DNA from: JALYUA01 sp038203955
GTDB taxonomy: Bacteria > Acidobacteriota > Thermoanaerobaculia > UBA5066 > Gp7-AA6
NCBI GenBank assembly: GCA_038203955.1
Contig: JBBRDK010000001.1
Span: 40,009 to 104,008 of the forward strand
Length of the DNA: 64,000 bases
Direction of reading: 5' to 3'
Part shown: piece after piece, positions 46,145-56,179 of the stretch
How the letters are laid out: every line of letters begins with the position of its first letter
Numbering within the stretch: the first letter of the stretch is position 1
Made by a program: the position numbers and the translations under genes
The notes under the pieces: model-generated
The model's input: the letters and a program-made list of their open reading frames with translations, nothing else
Told to the model about the DNA's origin: nothing
The model's database searches: none

Positions 46145-46774
46145 CTGACCGAACGCATCGAGACGATCCTCTTCCCGGGGCCCGCCGGGCGCCTGGAGGG
46201 ACTCTGGAAGGACGTCGCGCCGCCCCGCCGGGGAGGCGCGGTCTTCGCGCATCCCCACCCGCTTTTCGGAGGAACGCTGCACAACAAGGTCGTCTACCGG
46301 GCGGCGCGGGCGCTGGTCGACAACGGCTGGGCGACTCTCCGGTTCAATTTCCGCGGCGTCGGCCTGTCCGAGGGCGTCCACGACCGGGGCGTCGGGGAGA
46401 CCCAGGATTTTGAGGCCGCGGCGGACGAAGTCGAACGGCGGACCGGCGGGCCGCTTCTCGCCGGCGGCTTCTCGTTCGGTTCGGCGGCGGCGTTGCGGGC
46501 GAGCGCCGAGGATGCGCGCGTCGCCGCGTTCCTCGGCGTCGGACTCCCCGTGGCGACCGAGTCCATGCGCGAGACCCCGCGCCCGAGCGTGCCCGCTCTG
46601 TTCGTCGTCGGCGAGCAGGACACCTACGGCCCGCCGGACCTTCTCCGCGAATTTCTCGGGGACTCCGGCGAGGTCGTCGTCATCCCGGGAACGGGGCACT
46701 TCTTCGAGAGGAAGCTTCCGGAGCTCGAAGCCGCCGTCGGGAGTTTTCTGAACCGGCTTCCCGTTTCCCCCTGA
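46145..46774 (+). CDS. Alpha/beta hydrolase (COG2945-like), apparent CTG start
   Basis: The 209-residue protein reads TERIETILFPGPAGRLEG, FAHPHPLFGGTLHNKVVY, LRFNFRGVGLSEG, LAGGFSFGSAA (nucleophile Ser), and VVGEQDTYGP / GTGHFFE for the Asp and His. All hydrolase motifs are in one frame. That frame has no ATG, GTG or TTG between an upstream TGA (46085-46087) and the catalytic core; the first plausible start is CTG 46145. Either CTG is used or a one-base error displaces a GTG at 46125. AMMECR1 follows two bases later. Confidence 0.8.
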   Translation: MTERIETILFPGPAGRLEGLWKDVAPPRRGGAVFAHPHPLFGGTLHNKVVYRAARALVDNGWATLRFNFRGVGLSEGVHDRGVGETQDFEAAADEVERRTGGPLLAGGFSFGSAAALRASAEDARVAAFLGVGLPVATESMRETPRPSVPALFVVGEQDTYGPPDLLREFLGDSGEVVVIPGTGHFFERKLPELEAAVGSFLNRLPVSP

Positions 46775-46776
46775 TC

Positions 46777-47397
<621 letters not shown>

Positions 47398-47410
<13 letters not shown>

Positions 47411-48168
47411 TTCACCATTCCGGCGTAGAGGATCAGCGCCGCCGCCACGGCGGCGTTTAGCGAGTCCACGGGCTCGCGCATCGGAAGGGTCAGGCGCCGG
47501 TCGAGATAGCGGTACGCGCCGGCGGGAAGCCCCGTCCCTTCCGCGCCGATGACGAGTACCGAGGACGGACCGAGCGGATGGTCGAACGGGTTCTCGCCGC
47601 CTGACGCTACCGCGCCCGCGATCGCGCGGCCGGCTTCCTTCGCGTCGGCGGCGAAGGGCTCGAACGAGACGCGTCCCGACACCGGGATCCGAAGGACGCT
47701 GCCGGCGCTCGCCCGGACCGCGCGGGCGTGGAAGAAGTCGGCGGAACCCGGTGCGGCCAGCACACCGGCGGCGCCGGCCGCCTCGGCGACCCGGACGATG
47801 GCGCCGAGGTTGCCCGGGTCCTGCACGCCGAAGAGGAAAACGGCGGGCCCCGGCCGATCGAGGATCTGCGCCACGGGCACGTCACGGCGGAGGGCGACTG
47901 CCAGGAGGTGTTGGGGCGTCGAAGACTCGGCGAGCCTTTCGAGGACCGCGCGGGAGACGAGCCGGGGCCGTGCGGAAGCGATGGCGGCGAGCCGGCCCGG
48001 CCTCACGCTTGCGTCGTGCAGGAGGTGCTCCAGGGGAATGCCGGCCGCTACGGCCTCGAGGATCGGCTTCTCTCCCTCGATCAAGAAGTGCGTGCGCGCC
48101 TCGATCGAGCGGGCGATGTCGCGCACGACGGGGTTCGAGGGCGATTCGATTCCCGCCATGTTCGTCAT
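47398..48168 (-). CDS. TrmH/SpoU family RNA 2'-O-methyltransferase
   Basis: The 256-residue SPOUT protein has FLFGVQDPGNLGAIVR (motif 1), VLVIGAEGTGLP (motif 2) and LTLPMREPVDSLNAAVAAALILY (motif 3), preceded by a SpoU-sub-binding-like domain. The target RNA nucleotide is unknown. The start is ATG 48168 or 48159 (MAGIESP). The stop codon and the last residues (VER) come from a heptad array. Confidence 0.9.
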
Positions 48169-48170
48169 GC

Positions 48171-48176
48171 TATAAC
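48171..48176 (+). promoter_or_regulatory. Candidate -10 box for a leaderless antiporter transcript
   Basis: TATAAC ends eight bases before the ATG at 48185. The overlapping minus-strand TTATAG may serve the divergent trmH gene; only 16 bases separate the two start codons. Confidence 0.5.
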
Positions 48177-48184
48177 CCGCGGCG

Positions 48185-49381
48185 ATGAGGTCCTGGCGCG
48201 AACGCCTCGCCCTCGCCGTGGACCTCGAAAGCGCGACTCCCGGTTCGCCTCTCTCCGCGCTCTGGACGTTTCCGGCGATGATCGGTTCCGCATTCCTGGT
48301 CGCGTGGGGCGCGGAGGCGGCGGAGTTCCTGATGTCTCAGGGACTCGCCCTCGCGGTGCTGGCGCTCGTGCAGACCTTCCCCGAGTTCGCGGTCGAGGCC
48401 GTCATCGCCTGGAAGGCCGGCAAGAACCCGGACATGGTCCACCTCGCCATCGCGAATTTCACGGGGAGCCTGCGCCTCTTGACCGGGCTCGGCTGGCCCA
48501 TGATCTACGCCGTCGCGGCGTTCTTCTCCAGGCGCCGCCGCAAGACATCGCTCGGGAAGATCACCCTCGAAGACGATCACGCCGTCGAGGTCCTCGGCCT
48601 GCTCCCGCCCCTCGCCTATTTCGTCGTCGTCTGGGCGAAGGGGAGCCTCTCGCTTGTCGATTCGGCGATCCTCTCCGCGACCTACCTCGTCTACCTGTGG
48701 GTGCTTCTCAAGATGCCCCCCCGGGAAGAGTGCATCGAGCAGGACGACGAGGTCCCGGCGGTCTCCCGCTGGGCGCTCTCGTTCACGGGCGGCAAGCGGT
48801 GGGCCGCCGTCGGCGCGCTTCTCCTCGGAGGCGGCGCGATCATTTTCTTCATCGCCGAGCCGTTTCTCGCGTCAATGATGGCCCTGGCGACGAGCCTCGG
48901 CATGTCCCAGTTCGTCTTCATCCAGTGGGTGGCACCGTTTCTGTCCGAATTTCCGGAAAAGACGTCCGCCTTCGCCTGGGCCCGGAGGATCACGCGCGCG
49001 CCGGTCGCCCTCGTCAACATGGTGTCCTCCAACATCAACCAGTGGGGAATCCTGTCGGCGATGCTGGGGGTCATCTACTGCGTCAGCCACGGATCGACGG
49101 CGCCTCTCCCGTTCGACGATTTCCAGAGAAGCGAGATCCTGCTGACGATCCTCCAGGCCTTTCTGGGCTGGCTGTTCCTGGCGTCGATGAGCTTCGAGCG
49201 TCACGAGGCGGTCGGGCTGTTCGGTCTCTGGGCCATCCAGTTCGTCGTGCCGTCGCTTCGCCACGAGATGCTCTTTGTGTATGGTGGATGGATCGTGATC
49301 GAGCTCGGCCTCGTCGTGACCGGCCGCAAGAAGCTCCTCGCTTTCCCCGCTTTCCGCCGCTCCTGGAAAAAGCGGGGATGA
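48185..49381 (+). CDS. CaCA family cation (Ca2+/Na+) antiporter-like protein
   Basis: The 398-residue protein has about ten membrane helices and the two inverted alpha-repeats of this superfamily: QTFPEFAVEAVIA…ANFTGS and APFLSEFPEKTSAF…NMVSSNINQW. The first repeat lacks the usual GSN (NFTGS instead), so ion specificity is uncertain. A cytoplasmic insert (EECIEQDDEVP) lies mid-protein. The stop overlaps the aminotransferase ATG. Confidence 0.85.
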   Translation: MRSWRERLALAVDLESATPGSPLSALWTFPAMIGSAFLVAWGAEAAEFLMSQGLALAVLALVQTFPEFAVEAVIAWKAGKNPDMVHLAIANFTGSLRLLTGLGWPMIYAVAAFFSRRRRKTSLGKITLEDDHAVEVLGLLPPLAYFVVVWAKGSLSLVDSAILSATYLVYLWVLLKMPPREECIEQDDEVPAVSRWALSFTGGKRWAAVGALLLGGGAIIFFIAEPFLASMMALATSLGMSQFVFIQWVAPFLSEFPEKTSAFAWARRITRAPVALVNMVSSNINQWGILSAMLGVIYCVSHGSTAPLPFDDFQRSEILLTILQAFLGWLFLASMSFERHEAVGLFGLWAIQFVVPSLRHEMLFVYGGWIVIELGLVVTGRKKLLAFPAFRRSWKKRG

Positions 49382-50577
49382 GCGGACCGCGCCTCTCCCG
49401 CCGGGTCCAGGAGCTCTGTCCCTCCTCGACCGTCGCGGTCGGGAAAGCGGCGAAAACGCTCGCCGCCTCGGGCGTCGACGTGGTCGACTTCGGCCTGGGA
49501 GAGCCGGATTTCCCGACGCCCGACTTCGTCGCCCGCGCGGGAATCGCGGCGATCGAGAACGGCCGGACGAAATACACCGACACCGCGGGAGCTCCGGCCC
49601 TGCGGGAGGCGATCGCCGAGAAGTACCGGCGCGAGCAGGGCGCGGCCTGCCGCCCCGAGAACGTCCTCGTGACCGCCGGCGCCAAGCAGGCCGTCTTCAA
49701 CGCCTGTCAGGCGCTCTTCGACCCCGACGACGAGGTCGCGGTGTTCTCTCCCTACTGGGTGTCGTTTCCCGAGATGGCGCGCCTCGCGGGTGCGCGTCCC
49801 GTGTTCGTCGAGACGAGGCTCGAGGACGGGTGGCGGCCGACGGCCGCGCGGCTCGAGAAGCACGCAGGCCCGGGCGTCAGGGGAGTGATTCTCAACTCTC
49901 CCAACAACCCGACCGGCGCCGTGGTGCCGCGCGAGGAGCTCGAGCGCATCCTCGACTGGTGCGCGCGCCGCGGCGCGACCCTCATCTTCGACGAGACGTA
50001 CGACCGCTTTCTCTACGACGGGCGGGAGCACGTCTCCGCCGCCGCGTTCTGGGAAAGGCATGCCGAGCGCATCGTCGTGACGGGCGCCGCGTCGAAGACG
50101 TACGCGATGACCGGCTGGAGGCTCGGGTGGGCGCTGGCTCCCCGCGAACTCGTCTCCGCCATGTCCTCGTACCAGAGCCACTCGACGTCGAACGCTTCGT
50201 CGATCTCGCAGGAAGCCGGCATCCTCGCCTTCGCGGACCTCGTGCGGTCCGATTCTTCCGTCGCGGGCATGCTCGCCCAGTACGCGGCGCGGCGGGGGGC
50301 GATGCTCGATGGAATTCGCGGGATCTCCGGCATCGAAGCCGCTCCTCCGGAAGGCGCGTTCTACGTCTTCCCGCGCGTCGCCTCCCTCTACGGCCGGTTG
50401 GGCGTTTCCGGCTCCGAAGAGCTCTGCCGCCGTCTTCTGGCCGAGGCCCACGTCGCGGCGGTCCCCGGCGAGGCGTTTGGAGAGGACGCGTGCATCCGGC
50501 TTTCGTTCGCGACGCCGATCGAGAGGGTGCGAGAGGGAATGCGCCGGTTCGCCGAGTGGGCAGGGAAGGCGAGCTGA
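49378..50577 (+). CDS. Class I/II PLP-dependent aminotransferase
   Basis: The 399-residue fold-type I enzyme has DFGLGEPDFPTPDFV, TKYTDTAGAPALREAI, ILNSPNNPTGAVV, LIFDETYDRF, and the PLP-lysine segment GAASKTYAMTGWRLGW. It is closest in pattern to the aspartate aminotransferase Ib group. The ATG overlaps the antiporter stop. Confidence 0.9.
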   Translation: MSGPRLSRRVQELCPSSTVAVGKAAKTLAASGVDVVDFGLGEPDFPTPDFVARAGIAAIENGRTKYTDTAGAPALREAIAEKYRREQGAACRPENVLVTAGAKQAVFNACQALFDPDDEVAVFSPYWVSFPEMARLAGARPVFVETRLEDGWRPTAARLEKHAGPGVRGVILNSPNNPTGAVVPREELERILDWCARRGATLIFDETYDRFLYDGREHVSAAAFWERHAERIVVTGAASKTYAMTGWRLGWALAPRELVSAMSSYQSHSTSNASSISQEAGILAFADLVRSDSSVAGMLAQYAARRGAMLDGIRGISGIEAAPPEGAFYVFPRVASLYGRLGVSGSEELCRRLLAEAHVAAVPGEAFGEDACIRLSFATPIERVREGMRRFAEWAGKAS

Positions 50578-50585
50578 CGGGAGTT

Positions 50586-50653
50586 AGCTGTCAGCTGTCA
50601 GCTCTGCGCCTCCGGGCCTGAACTCTCAACTCTCAACTCTGAGCTCTCGACTC
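50586..50653. repeat. Heptad arrays at the aminotransferase / membrane-protein junction
   Basis: AGCTGTC, AGCTGTC, AGCTCTG (50586-50606) face AGTTGAG-class words on the minus strand (50620-50653). The second array encodes the repeated VESSELRVESS tail of the minus-strand protein. Confidence 0.9.
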
Positions 50654-51593
50654 CCTCGTCTTTCGTCCGGCGAGGGAACTCCCGCGGCCCGAGCGGCGTC
50701 CGCGCGCCCCACGGCTCGCTCGCGTCGAAGAGGGCCAGGATCGAGCCCCACGCGGCCACCCGGGCCGCCGGCCGGACGGCCAGAAGGAGAACCAGGAGCA
50801 CGAGGTTGACGGCGACGGCCTCGCCGGACGGCGTGCGCTGGCCCCACGCGGCGGCAAACAGGAGGGCGAGAGCGACGCCCGCCGCCAGGCTCCAGAACAG
50901 AAGCACCCCGAGGCCCCGCAGGAAACGCCCGCGCAACCTTCGGCGCGCGCCTCGGAAGGCGGCGATGGCGCCGATCCCGGGCGTCGTTCGCCGGCCGGCG
51001 CGCGCAAAGTCGTAGAGGAGCGTCAGGGCCCCCACGATCGCAGCGGCCACCGCGAGGCTCAGGATCCCCCAGACGGTGCGTCCGGCGGTATGCGGAGGCG
51101 CCTGCTCGAAGAGTGCCTTGCCGAGGGCGCCGCTCAACCCGAGCCACACGCTCAACGCGATTCCAAGCAGGAGCGCGAACAGGGCGAAGCACTTGATGTT
51201 GTGCGCGAAGTGGCGCCGCGAGCCGGCCCAGAACGCCGCGCGCGATTCCCGAACGGAAAAGACGTTCCGGCCGAGGGTCTCGACGATTCCGCCGGCGAAG
51301 AAGATCTGCAGCACGACGCCGAGGAGGCCCGCCCACACCATCGTCTGCCGCGCGCCGGCGACCGCGGCGGCCTTCTCCCGGAGGAAGTCGAGCACGTCGA
51401 ACGGCGCGAAATCGGGATGATTCCGGATCAGGTGATCCCCGGCGAGCGTGTTCCGGAAAGCGTCGTCCATCGCGGGCGCGACAGGCGCGGCGGACAGGAT
51501 TCCGAGCACGAGGCTGCATCCCGTCAGGAGAAGAACGAGCCGCCGCCGCGAGAGCGCCGAGAATCCGGCGGCGAGGGCCCGGGGGCTCGTCAT
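50598..51593 (-). CDS. Multi-pass membrane protein of unknown function
   Basis: The 331-residue protein has about six membrane helices (about 19-41, 85-105, 130-155, 175-200, 220-250, 260-290). I do not recognise it; it resembles DUF4013/YIP1-like transport-associated membrane proteins only in topology. It is translationally coupled to the upstream M1 peptidase (ATGA). The C-terminal tail (VESSELRVESSGPEAQS) is repeat-encoded. Confidence 0.7.
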   Translation of the reverse strand: MTSPRALAAGFSALSRRRLVLLLTGCSLVLGILSAAPVAPAMDDAFRNTLAGDHLIRNHPDFAPFDVLDFLREKAAAVAGARQTMVWAGLLGVVLQIFFAGGIVETLGRNVFSVRESRAAFWAGSRRHFAHNIKCFALFALLLGIALSVWLGLSGALGKALFEQAPPHTAGRTVWGILSLAVAAAIVGALTLLYDFARAGRRTTPGIGAIAAFRGARRRLRGRFLRGLGVLLFWSLAAGVALALLFAAAWGQRTPSGEAVAVNLVLLVLLLAVRPAARVAAWGSILALFDASEPWGARTPLGPREFPRRTKDEGVESSELRVESSGPEAQS

Positions 51594-53710
51594 GCGAGCG
51601 CCCAGAGAAGCTGCTGGAAGAGGCCCGCCATCGCCGCCGCCCATCCGAAGTACTTCGCGGACGCGGCGCGCCCGCGCGTCTCCGCGGCCCCGCGCCCCCC
51701 CCTGAGGACCTTCGAGTCGTTCAGCCGGTTCCTCTCCCACGCGTTGCGGCGATCGGGATCCACGGCTGCCCACGCCAGCGGCGAGCCCGAGGAAATGGAC
51801 AGGTGGACCCAGCGGGCCTCTGCCGGCAGCGCGCGGTTGAGGATGCGGCCATCCTCGAAGACGACACGCGCGGCCGCGCCGTGCGGCCAGTCGCCCGTGT
51901 TTGCGAAGAGAACCTGAGATTCCCACCGACGCGGACGGCCCTCCCGGCGGCCCGCATTCCCTCCGGCCGAGGCGGGCCGCCCCTCCTGAAGAGTCGAACG
52001 GGCGCCGCCGCGGTCGAAGATCCCCGAGTCCACGGGCGTCCTTTCGCTCGTCGCGCGCACGACCTGCCAGTCGAGGACTCCCGTGCCGAAGACGATGTTC
52101 GAACGGTAGGTCGAGAGGTCGCGTCCGCTCGCGCGCTCGAACGAGTCGAAGAAGTCGGCGCTCGAGGGATGGCGGAAGGCCCACTCCTGAAAGAAGGCGC
52201 GCTCGGCGCGCGCGAAGACCTCCGGCCCGAGATCGTTTCGCAGCTGCGCCATGAAGAGGCCCGTCTTCATGTACGAATTGACTCCGTACGAATCGCCCGT
52301 CGCGAAGCGCCAGGCGTTGCGCGCGATTGGATCGAGGTTCCTCTGGAAGGCGGCGACGCCGTGCGCCATCGCGAGAGAGCTCAGCCCGACGCCGCCCGGC
52401 AGCTCGATGAAGTCGCGCGGTCCGTAGGCGAGCGCCATCGCCCGGTACTCGGCGTCCGTGTTCAGTCCCTCGTCGAGCCACGGCTCCTCGAACTCGTTGC
52501 TTCCGATCATCCCGTAGAAGTACTGGTGTCCGATCTCGTGAAGGGTGATGTCCTGCGTGATCCGCGCCTCCCGAAGCGGCCAGCGCAGCAGCGGCGTGAA
52601 AGTTCCGCCCGTGACGAACGTCGGGTACTCCATTCCTATGGACCCCCGGCCGTCTTCCGGGGGATCCACGACGGTCAGCGTCTCGTAGGGATAGTCGCCG
52701 AACCAGAGACCGTAGAACCCGAGGGCGACGCGGACGCCGTCGACGTAGTCGGCGCGGGCCGAACGGTGGTCGGGCTGGAGGAGAAGCCGGATGGAGACCG
52801 GCTTCAACGCGAGGTCCGCCGGCGCCATCTTCAGCTCGGCGGCCGCGCGCGCCGTCCACGCGGCGGGAACGTCCCGGGAAGGCTCGAACCGGTATTCGTG
52901 CACGACGAAACGCGGGTCGGCGGTCCACGCGAAGTCGTGGACGTTTTCCTGGGCGTACCGGTACGAAGTGCGGTCGCCGCGCCGCGTCTGTGAGACGCGC
53001 CGTCCGGTCGCGCCGACGACGAACGATGACGGGACGTCGAGCGTGACGTCGAAGTCGCCGAAGTCGGCGTAGAACTCGGAGTTCGCGTGGAAGGCATGGC
53101 AATTCCAGCCGCCCGCCGTGCGCTGGCGCATCCCCGCGGGCTCGTAGACGCCGAGCTTGGGAAACCACTGGCCGACCAGGTGGTAGTCGCGGACGAATCC
53201 CGTGCGCGCGAAGATGCGCGGGAGTTTCGATCGGAACTCGATCTCCAGAGCGATCTCCCCGTGCGGGGCGACCGGAGCGGGGAGCGCCACGGCGAGCACC
53301 GTCTCGTCGGAGGCGGCGTTGCCGTCCGGTTGGATCGTGCGCGCGCCCGGGAGGAGGTCCGCGCCGGCGGCGGTCTTCATCGAGACGAGGTCGATGGCGC
53401 CCCAGTCTTCGGGCTTCGTGCCGGCCCGGTCGCCCCGCAGCTGTCCCCCGGACTCGCGCATGAACGTCGAACGGTTGTTTTTGAATGCGTTCAAGTAGAG
53501 GTGAAACCGGAGCTCCGGCACGCGGTCGCCGGAAGGATTGCGCCAGACGACGCGCTCGCGACCGGTGACGACGTGAGTCTTCGGGTCGAGCGACGCGTTG
53601 ATCCGGTACTCCACGACCGGCGGGCGCACCGGCTGGGCCGCGAGGGCGGCGGCCGGCCGCAGCAGGGCGGCACTCGCGAAGATTCCGCCGAGCGTGTGAC
53701 GTATTGTCAT
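51590..53710 (-). CDS. Exported M1 family (gluzincin) metallopeptidase
   Basis: The 706-residue protein has a signal peptide (LGGIFASAALLRPAAALAAQ), an M1 N-terminal beta domain, GSIGMEYPTFV (the GxMEN-like substrate motif, here GMEY) and the zinc site HEIGHQYFYG…EEPWLDEG. A C-terminal helix suggests membrane anchoring. Such enzymes trim peptides in the periplasm. Its ATG overlaps, base for base, an ATG on the opposite strand. Confidence 0.9.
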   Translation of the reverse strand: MTIRHTLGGIFASAALLRPAAALAAQPVRPPVVEYRINASLDPKTHVVTGRERVVWRNPSGDRVPELRFHLYLNAFKNNRSTFMRESGGQLRGDRAGTKPEDWGAIDLVSMKTAAGADLLPGARTIQPDGNAASDETVLAVALPAPVAPHGEIALEIEFRSKLPRIFARTGFVRDYHLVGQWFPKLGVYEPAGMRQRTAGGWNCHAFHANSEFYADFGDFDVTLDVPSSFVVGATGRRVSQTRRGDRTSYRYAQENVHDFAWTADPRFVVHEYRFEPSRDVPAAWTARAAAELKMAPADLALKPVSIRLLLQPDHRSARADYVDGVRVALGFYGLWFGDYPYETLTVVDPPEDGRGSIGMEYPTFVTGGTFTPLLRWPLREARITQDITLHEIGHQYFYGMIGSNEFEEPWLDEGLNTDAEYRAMALAYGPRDFIELPGGVGLSSLAMAHGVAAFQRNLDPIARNAWRFATGDSYGVNSYMKTGLFMAQLRNDLGPEVFARAERAFFQEWAFRHPSSADFFDSFERASGRDLSTYRSNIVFGTGVLDWQVVRATSERTPVDSGIFDRGGARSTLQEGRPASAGGNAGRREGRPRRWESQVLFANTGDWPHGAAARVVFEDGRILNRALPAEARWVHLSISSGSPLAWAAVDPDRRNAWERNRLNDSKVLRGGRGAAETRGRAASAKYFGWAAAMAGLFQQLLWALA

Positions 53711-53753
53711 GGAGCCGGGCGAACGATATTCGGAAATCGATCAGAATCCAACC

Positions 53754-54737
53754 GTGCCGACCTGCTTTCTGACCGGCGCGACCGGATTCGTGGGAGCGCA
53801 CGTCGCGCGATCCCTGGCGTCGCACGGCTGGAACGTTCGCGCGCTGGCGCGCGGTCCCGCCGGGAGGCTGGCCGGTCTCGCCCGGGAGGGAGTCATGCCG
53901 GTCGAGGGCGATCTTTCTGCGGCGTCGGACCTCGCGGGCGCGGCGGCCGGCGTGGACGCGATCGTCCACGTGGCCGGCGTCACCAAGGCGCGCACGCTCG
54001 AGGAGTATCGCGAGGTGAACGCGCGCGGCACGGCGCGGCTGGTCGAAGCGGGACGGCGAAGCGCCCCCGGCGCGCTGTTCGTCCTCGTGTCGAGCCAGGC
54101 GGCGGCCGGACCGGCGCGCGGCGGGCGCGCCGTCGCAGAAGAGGACCGCCCGCGGCCGATCTCCTGGTACGGGGTCTCGAAGCGCGAAGGCGAGGAGGCG
54201 GTGCAGGCGGGCTGGCGCGGCCCCTGGATCATTCTCCGGCCGAGCGTGGTCTTCGGTCCCGGCGACCGCGGTCTCCTCCTGCTCTTCCGGGCGGCGGCCC
54301 GGGGATGGCTGCCGGTGCCGGCGGGCGATTCGCGGGTGCAGCTGATTCGCGCCGAGCGCGCCGCAGAGGCGATTGCGCGCGCCGCCGGGCGTCCGGATCT
54401 CTCCGGCCGCTCCGGATTTCTTGCGGACCCGGCGCCGATCGCGATTTCCGATCTCTCGGAGCGGATCGCGTCGCTTCCCCCAAAGCGTCCCCGTCTGGTC
54501 CCGGTCCCGCGGGCGCTCGTCCGGCTGGCCGGCGCCGCCGAAACCGCGGTCGAAACGGTGACCCGCCGGTCTCGCCCGTTCAATGCCGACAAAGCCCGGG
54601 AGATCCTCGCGGGCGACTGGATCTGCAACGGAGAGCCCCTGGCGCGCGATTTGCGCCTTCCGGGTCCACCGCCCCTCGCAGACGAGCTCTCGGAGACCTG
54701 GGCCTGGTACGTCCGGGAGGGCTGGCTCGCTTTGTAA
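53754..54737 (+). CDS. NAD-dependent epimerase/dehydratase, probable CerR (3-ketosphinganine reductase)
   Basis: The 327-residue extended SDR has TCFLTGATGFVGAHVARSL, GDLSAASDLAGAAAGVDAIVHVAG, and the catalytic WYGVSKREGEE (YxxxK). It precedes a serine-palmitoyltransferase gene and a GNAT gene, the composition of the Caulobacter ceramide cluster, where the SDR CerR reduces the keto group. I use the GTG at 53754, just before the Rossmann motif; ATG 53709 overlaps the start codon of the divergent M1 gene and adds 15 residues. Confidence 0.75.
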   Translation: MPTCFLTGATGFVGAHVARSLASHGWNVRALARGPAGRLAGLAREGVMPVEGDLSAASDLAGAAAGVDAIVHVAGVTKARTLEEYREVNARGTARLVEAGRRSAPGALFVLVSSQAAAGPARGGRAVAEEDRPRPISWYGVSKREGEEAVQAGWRGPWIILRPSVVFGPGDRGLLLLFRAAARGWLPVPAGDSRVQLIRAERAAEAIARAAGRPDLSGRSGFLADPAPIAISDLSERIASLPPKRPRLVPVPRALVRLAGAAETAVETVTRRSRPFNADKAREILAGDWICNGEPLARDLRLPGPPPLADELSETWAWYVREGWLAL

Positions 54738-54812
54738 AATTTGCTAAGATCGGGGCCGATTCGGGGCGTCCCGCAGGGCGGTCGTCCATCGTCGGTCAGT
54801 GTGGGAGTGAAA

Positions 54813-56037
54813 ATGAGCAAAGCCGCTCCGGTGACTTCCGCGGCCCGGACGTCGCCCCTTTTCGACAAGTGCTTCCGTTTCGACGACGCGCACCGCATTC
54901 AGCGCGCGGGCCTCTACTCGTTTTTCCGCGTCGTCGATTCCGCGCAGGATCCGGAGGTCGTGATCGGCGGCCGCCGCATGGTCATGCTGGGGTCGAACAA
55001 CTACCTGGGTCTGACGAACGATCCTCGCGTCAAGGAAGCCGCGATCGACGCGATCCGCAAGTACGGGTCGGGCTGCGCGGGAAGCCGCTTCTTGAACGGC
55101 ACGCTCGATCTCCACGTCATTCTGGAGGAGAGACTCGCGAGCTTCATGCGTCAGGACGCCGCGGTCGTGTTCGCGACCGGGTTTCAGGTCAACCTCGGCG
55201 CGATCTCCTGCCTGGTCGGAAAGGGCGACAGCGTCTATCTCGACAAGCAGGACCACGCCTGCATCATCGACGGCGCGCGGCTGTCGTTCGGCGAGGTTAA
55301 GAAGTTCAAACACAACGACGCCGCCGACCTGCGCCGGCAGATGAAGAACGACACGGCGAGCCGCGGAAAGCTCGTGGTGGTCGATGGCGTGTTCTCGATG
55401 GAAGGGGACATCGCTCCTCTGCCCGAGATCATGGCGGTCGCGCGGGACTTCGAAGCCGCGGTGATGGTCGATGACGCGCACGGCGTCGGCGTTCTGGGGC
55501 GCACGGGCCGCGGCACCGCGGAGCACTTCGGCCTCGAGGAGGAAGTCGACCTCATCATGGGAACCTTTTCCAAGTCGATGGCGTCGGTGGGGGGTTTCAT
55601 CGCGGGCGAGGCGACCGTCATCGACTACGTCAAGCACCGCGCCCGCACGCTGATCTTCTCGGCCGCGCCGCCCCCGGCTTCCGTGGCCGCCGCCCTGGCC
55701 ACCGTGGACATCATGGAGCAGGAGCCCGAGCGGCGCGAGCGCCTCTGGGAGAACACGCGCTTCTTCGCGGAAGGCCTGCGTTCTCTGGGCCTCGACACCG
55801 GAGACTCCGAGACGCCCGTCGTTCCGGTCGTCGTGGGCGAAGACTTGACGGCGCTTCAAATGGTGCACCGCCTCCACGAGGAGGGGATCTTCGTCAACTG
55901 CGTGCTCTCTCCCGCGACCCCGCCGGGCCGGGCCCTGATCCGCACGTCGCTCATGGCGACTCACACGCAGGACCAGCTCGTCCACGCTCTCGAAGCGATC
56001 GAAAAGGTCGGCCGCGAAGTCGGGCTCGTGCGCAATC

Positions 56038-56042
<5 letters not shown>
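54813..56042 (+). CDS. spt: Serine palmitoyltransferase-like alpha-oxoamine synthase
   Basis: This PLP enzyme condenses serine with an acyl-CoA. The 409-residue protein has MLGSNNYLGLTNDPRV, YGSGCAGSRFLNGTLDLH, GVFSMEGDIAPL, VDDAHGVGVLG and the PLP-lysine segment GTFSKSMASVGG. SRFLNGT and the DIAPLP segment favour SPT over 2-amino-3-ketobutyrate CoA ligase or BioF. The start is ATG 54813. The stop (TAG) lies in the first word of a heptad array. Confidence 0.82.

Positions 56043-56173
<131 letters not shown>

Positions 56174-56179
<6 letters not shown>

Noticed and set aside
50598..53969. One long minus-strand frame joining the membrane protein to an upstream 790-codon extension
   Set aside because: The extension lies out of frame over the M1 peptidase, whose catalytic motifs are intact; the ATG at 51593 with its ATGA overlap is the natural start.
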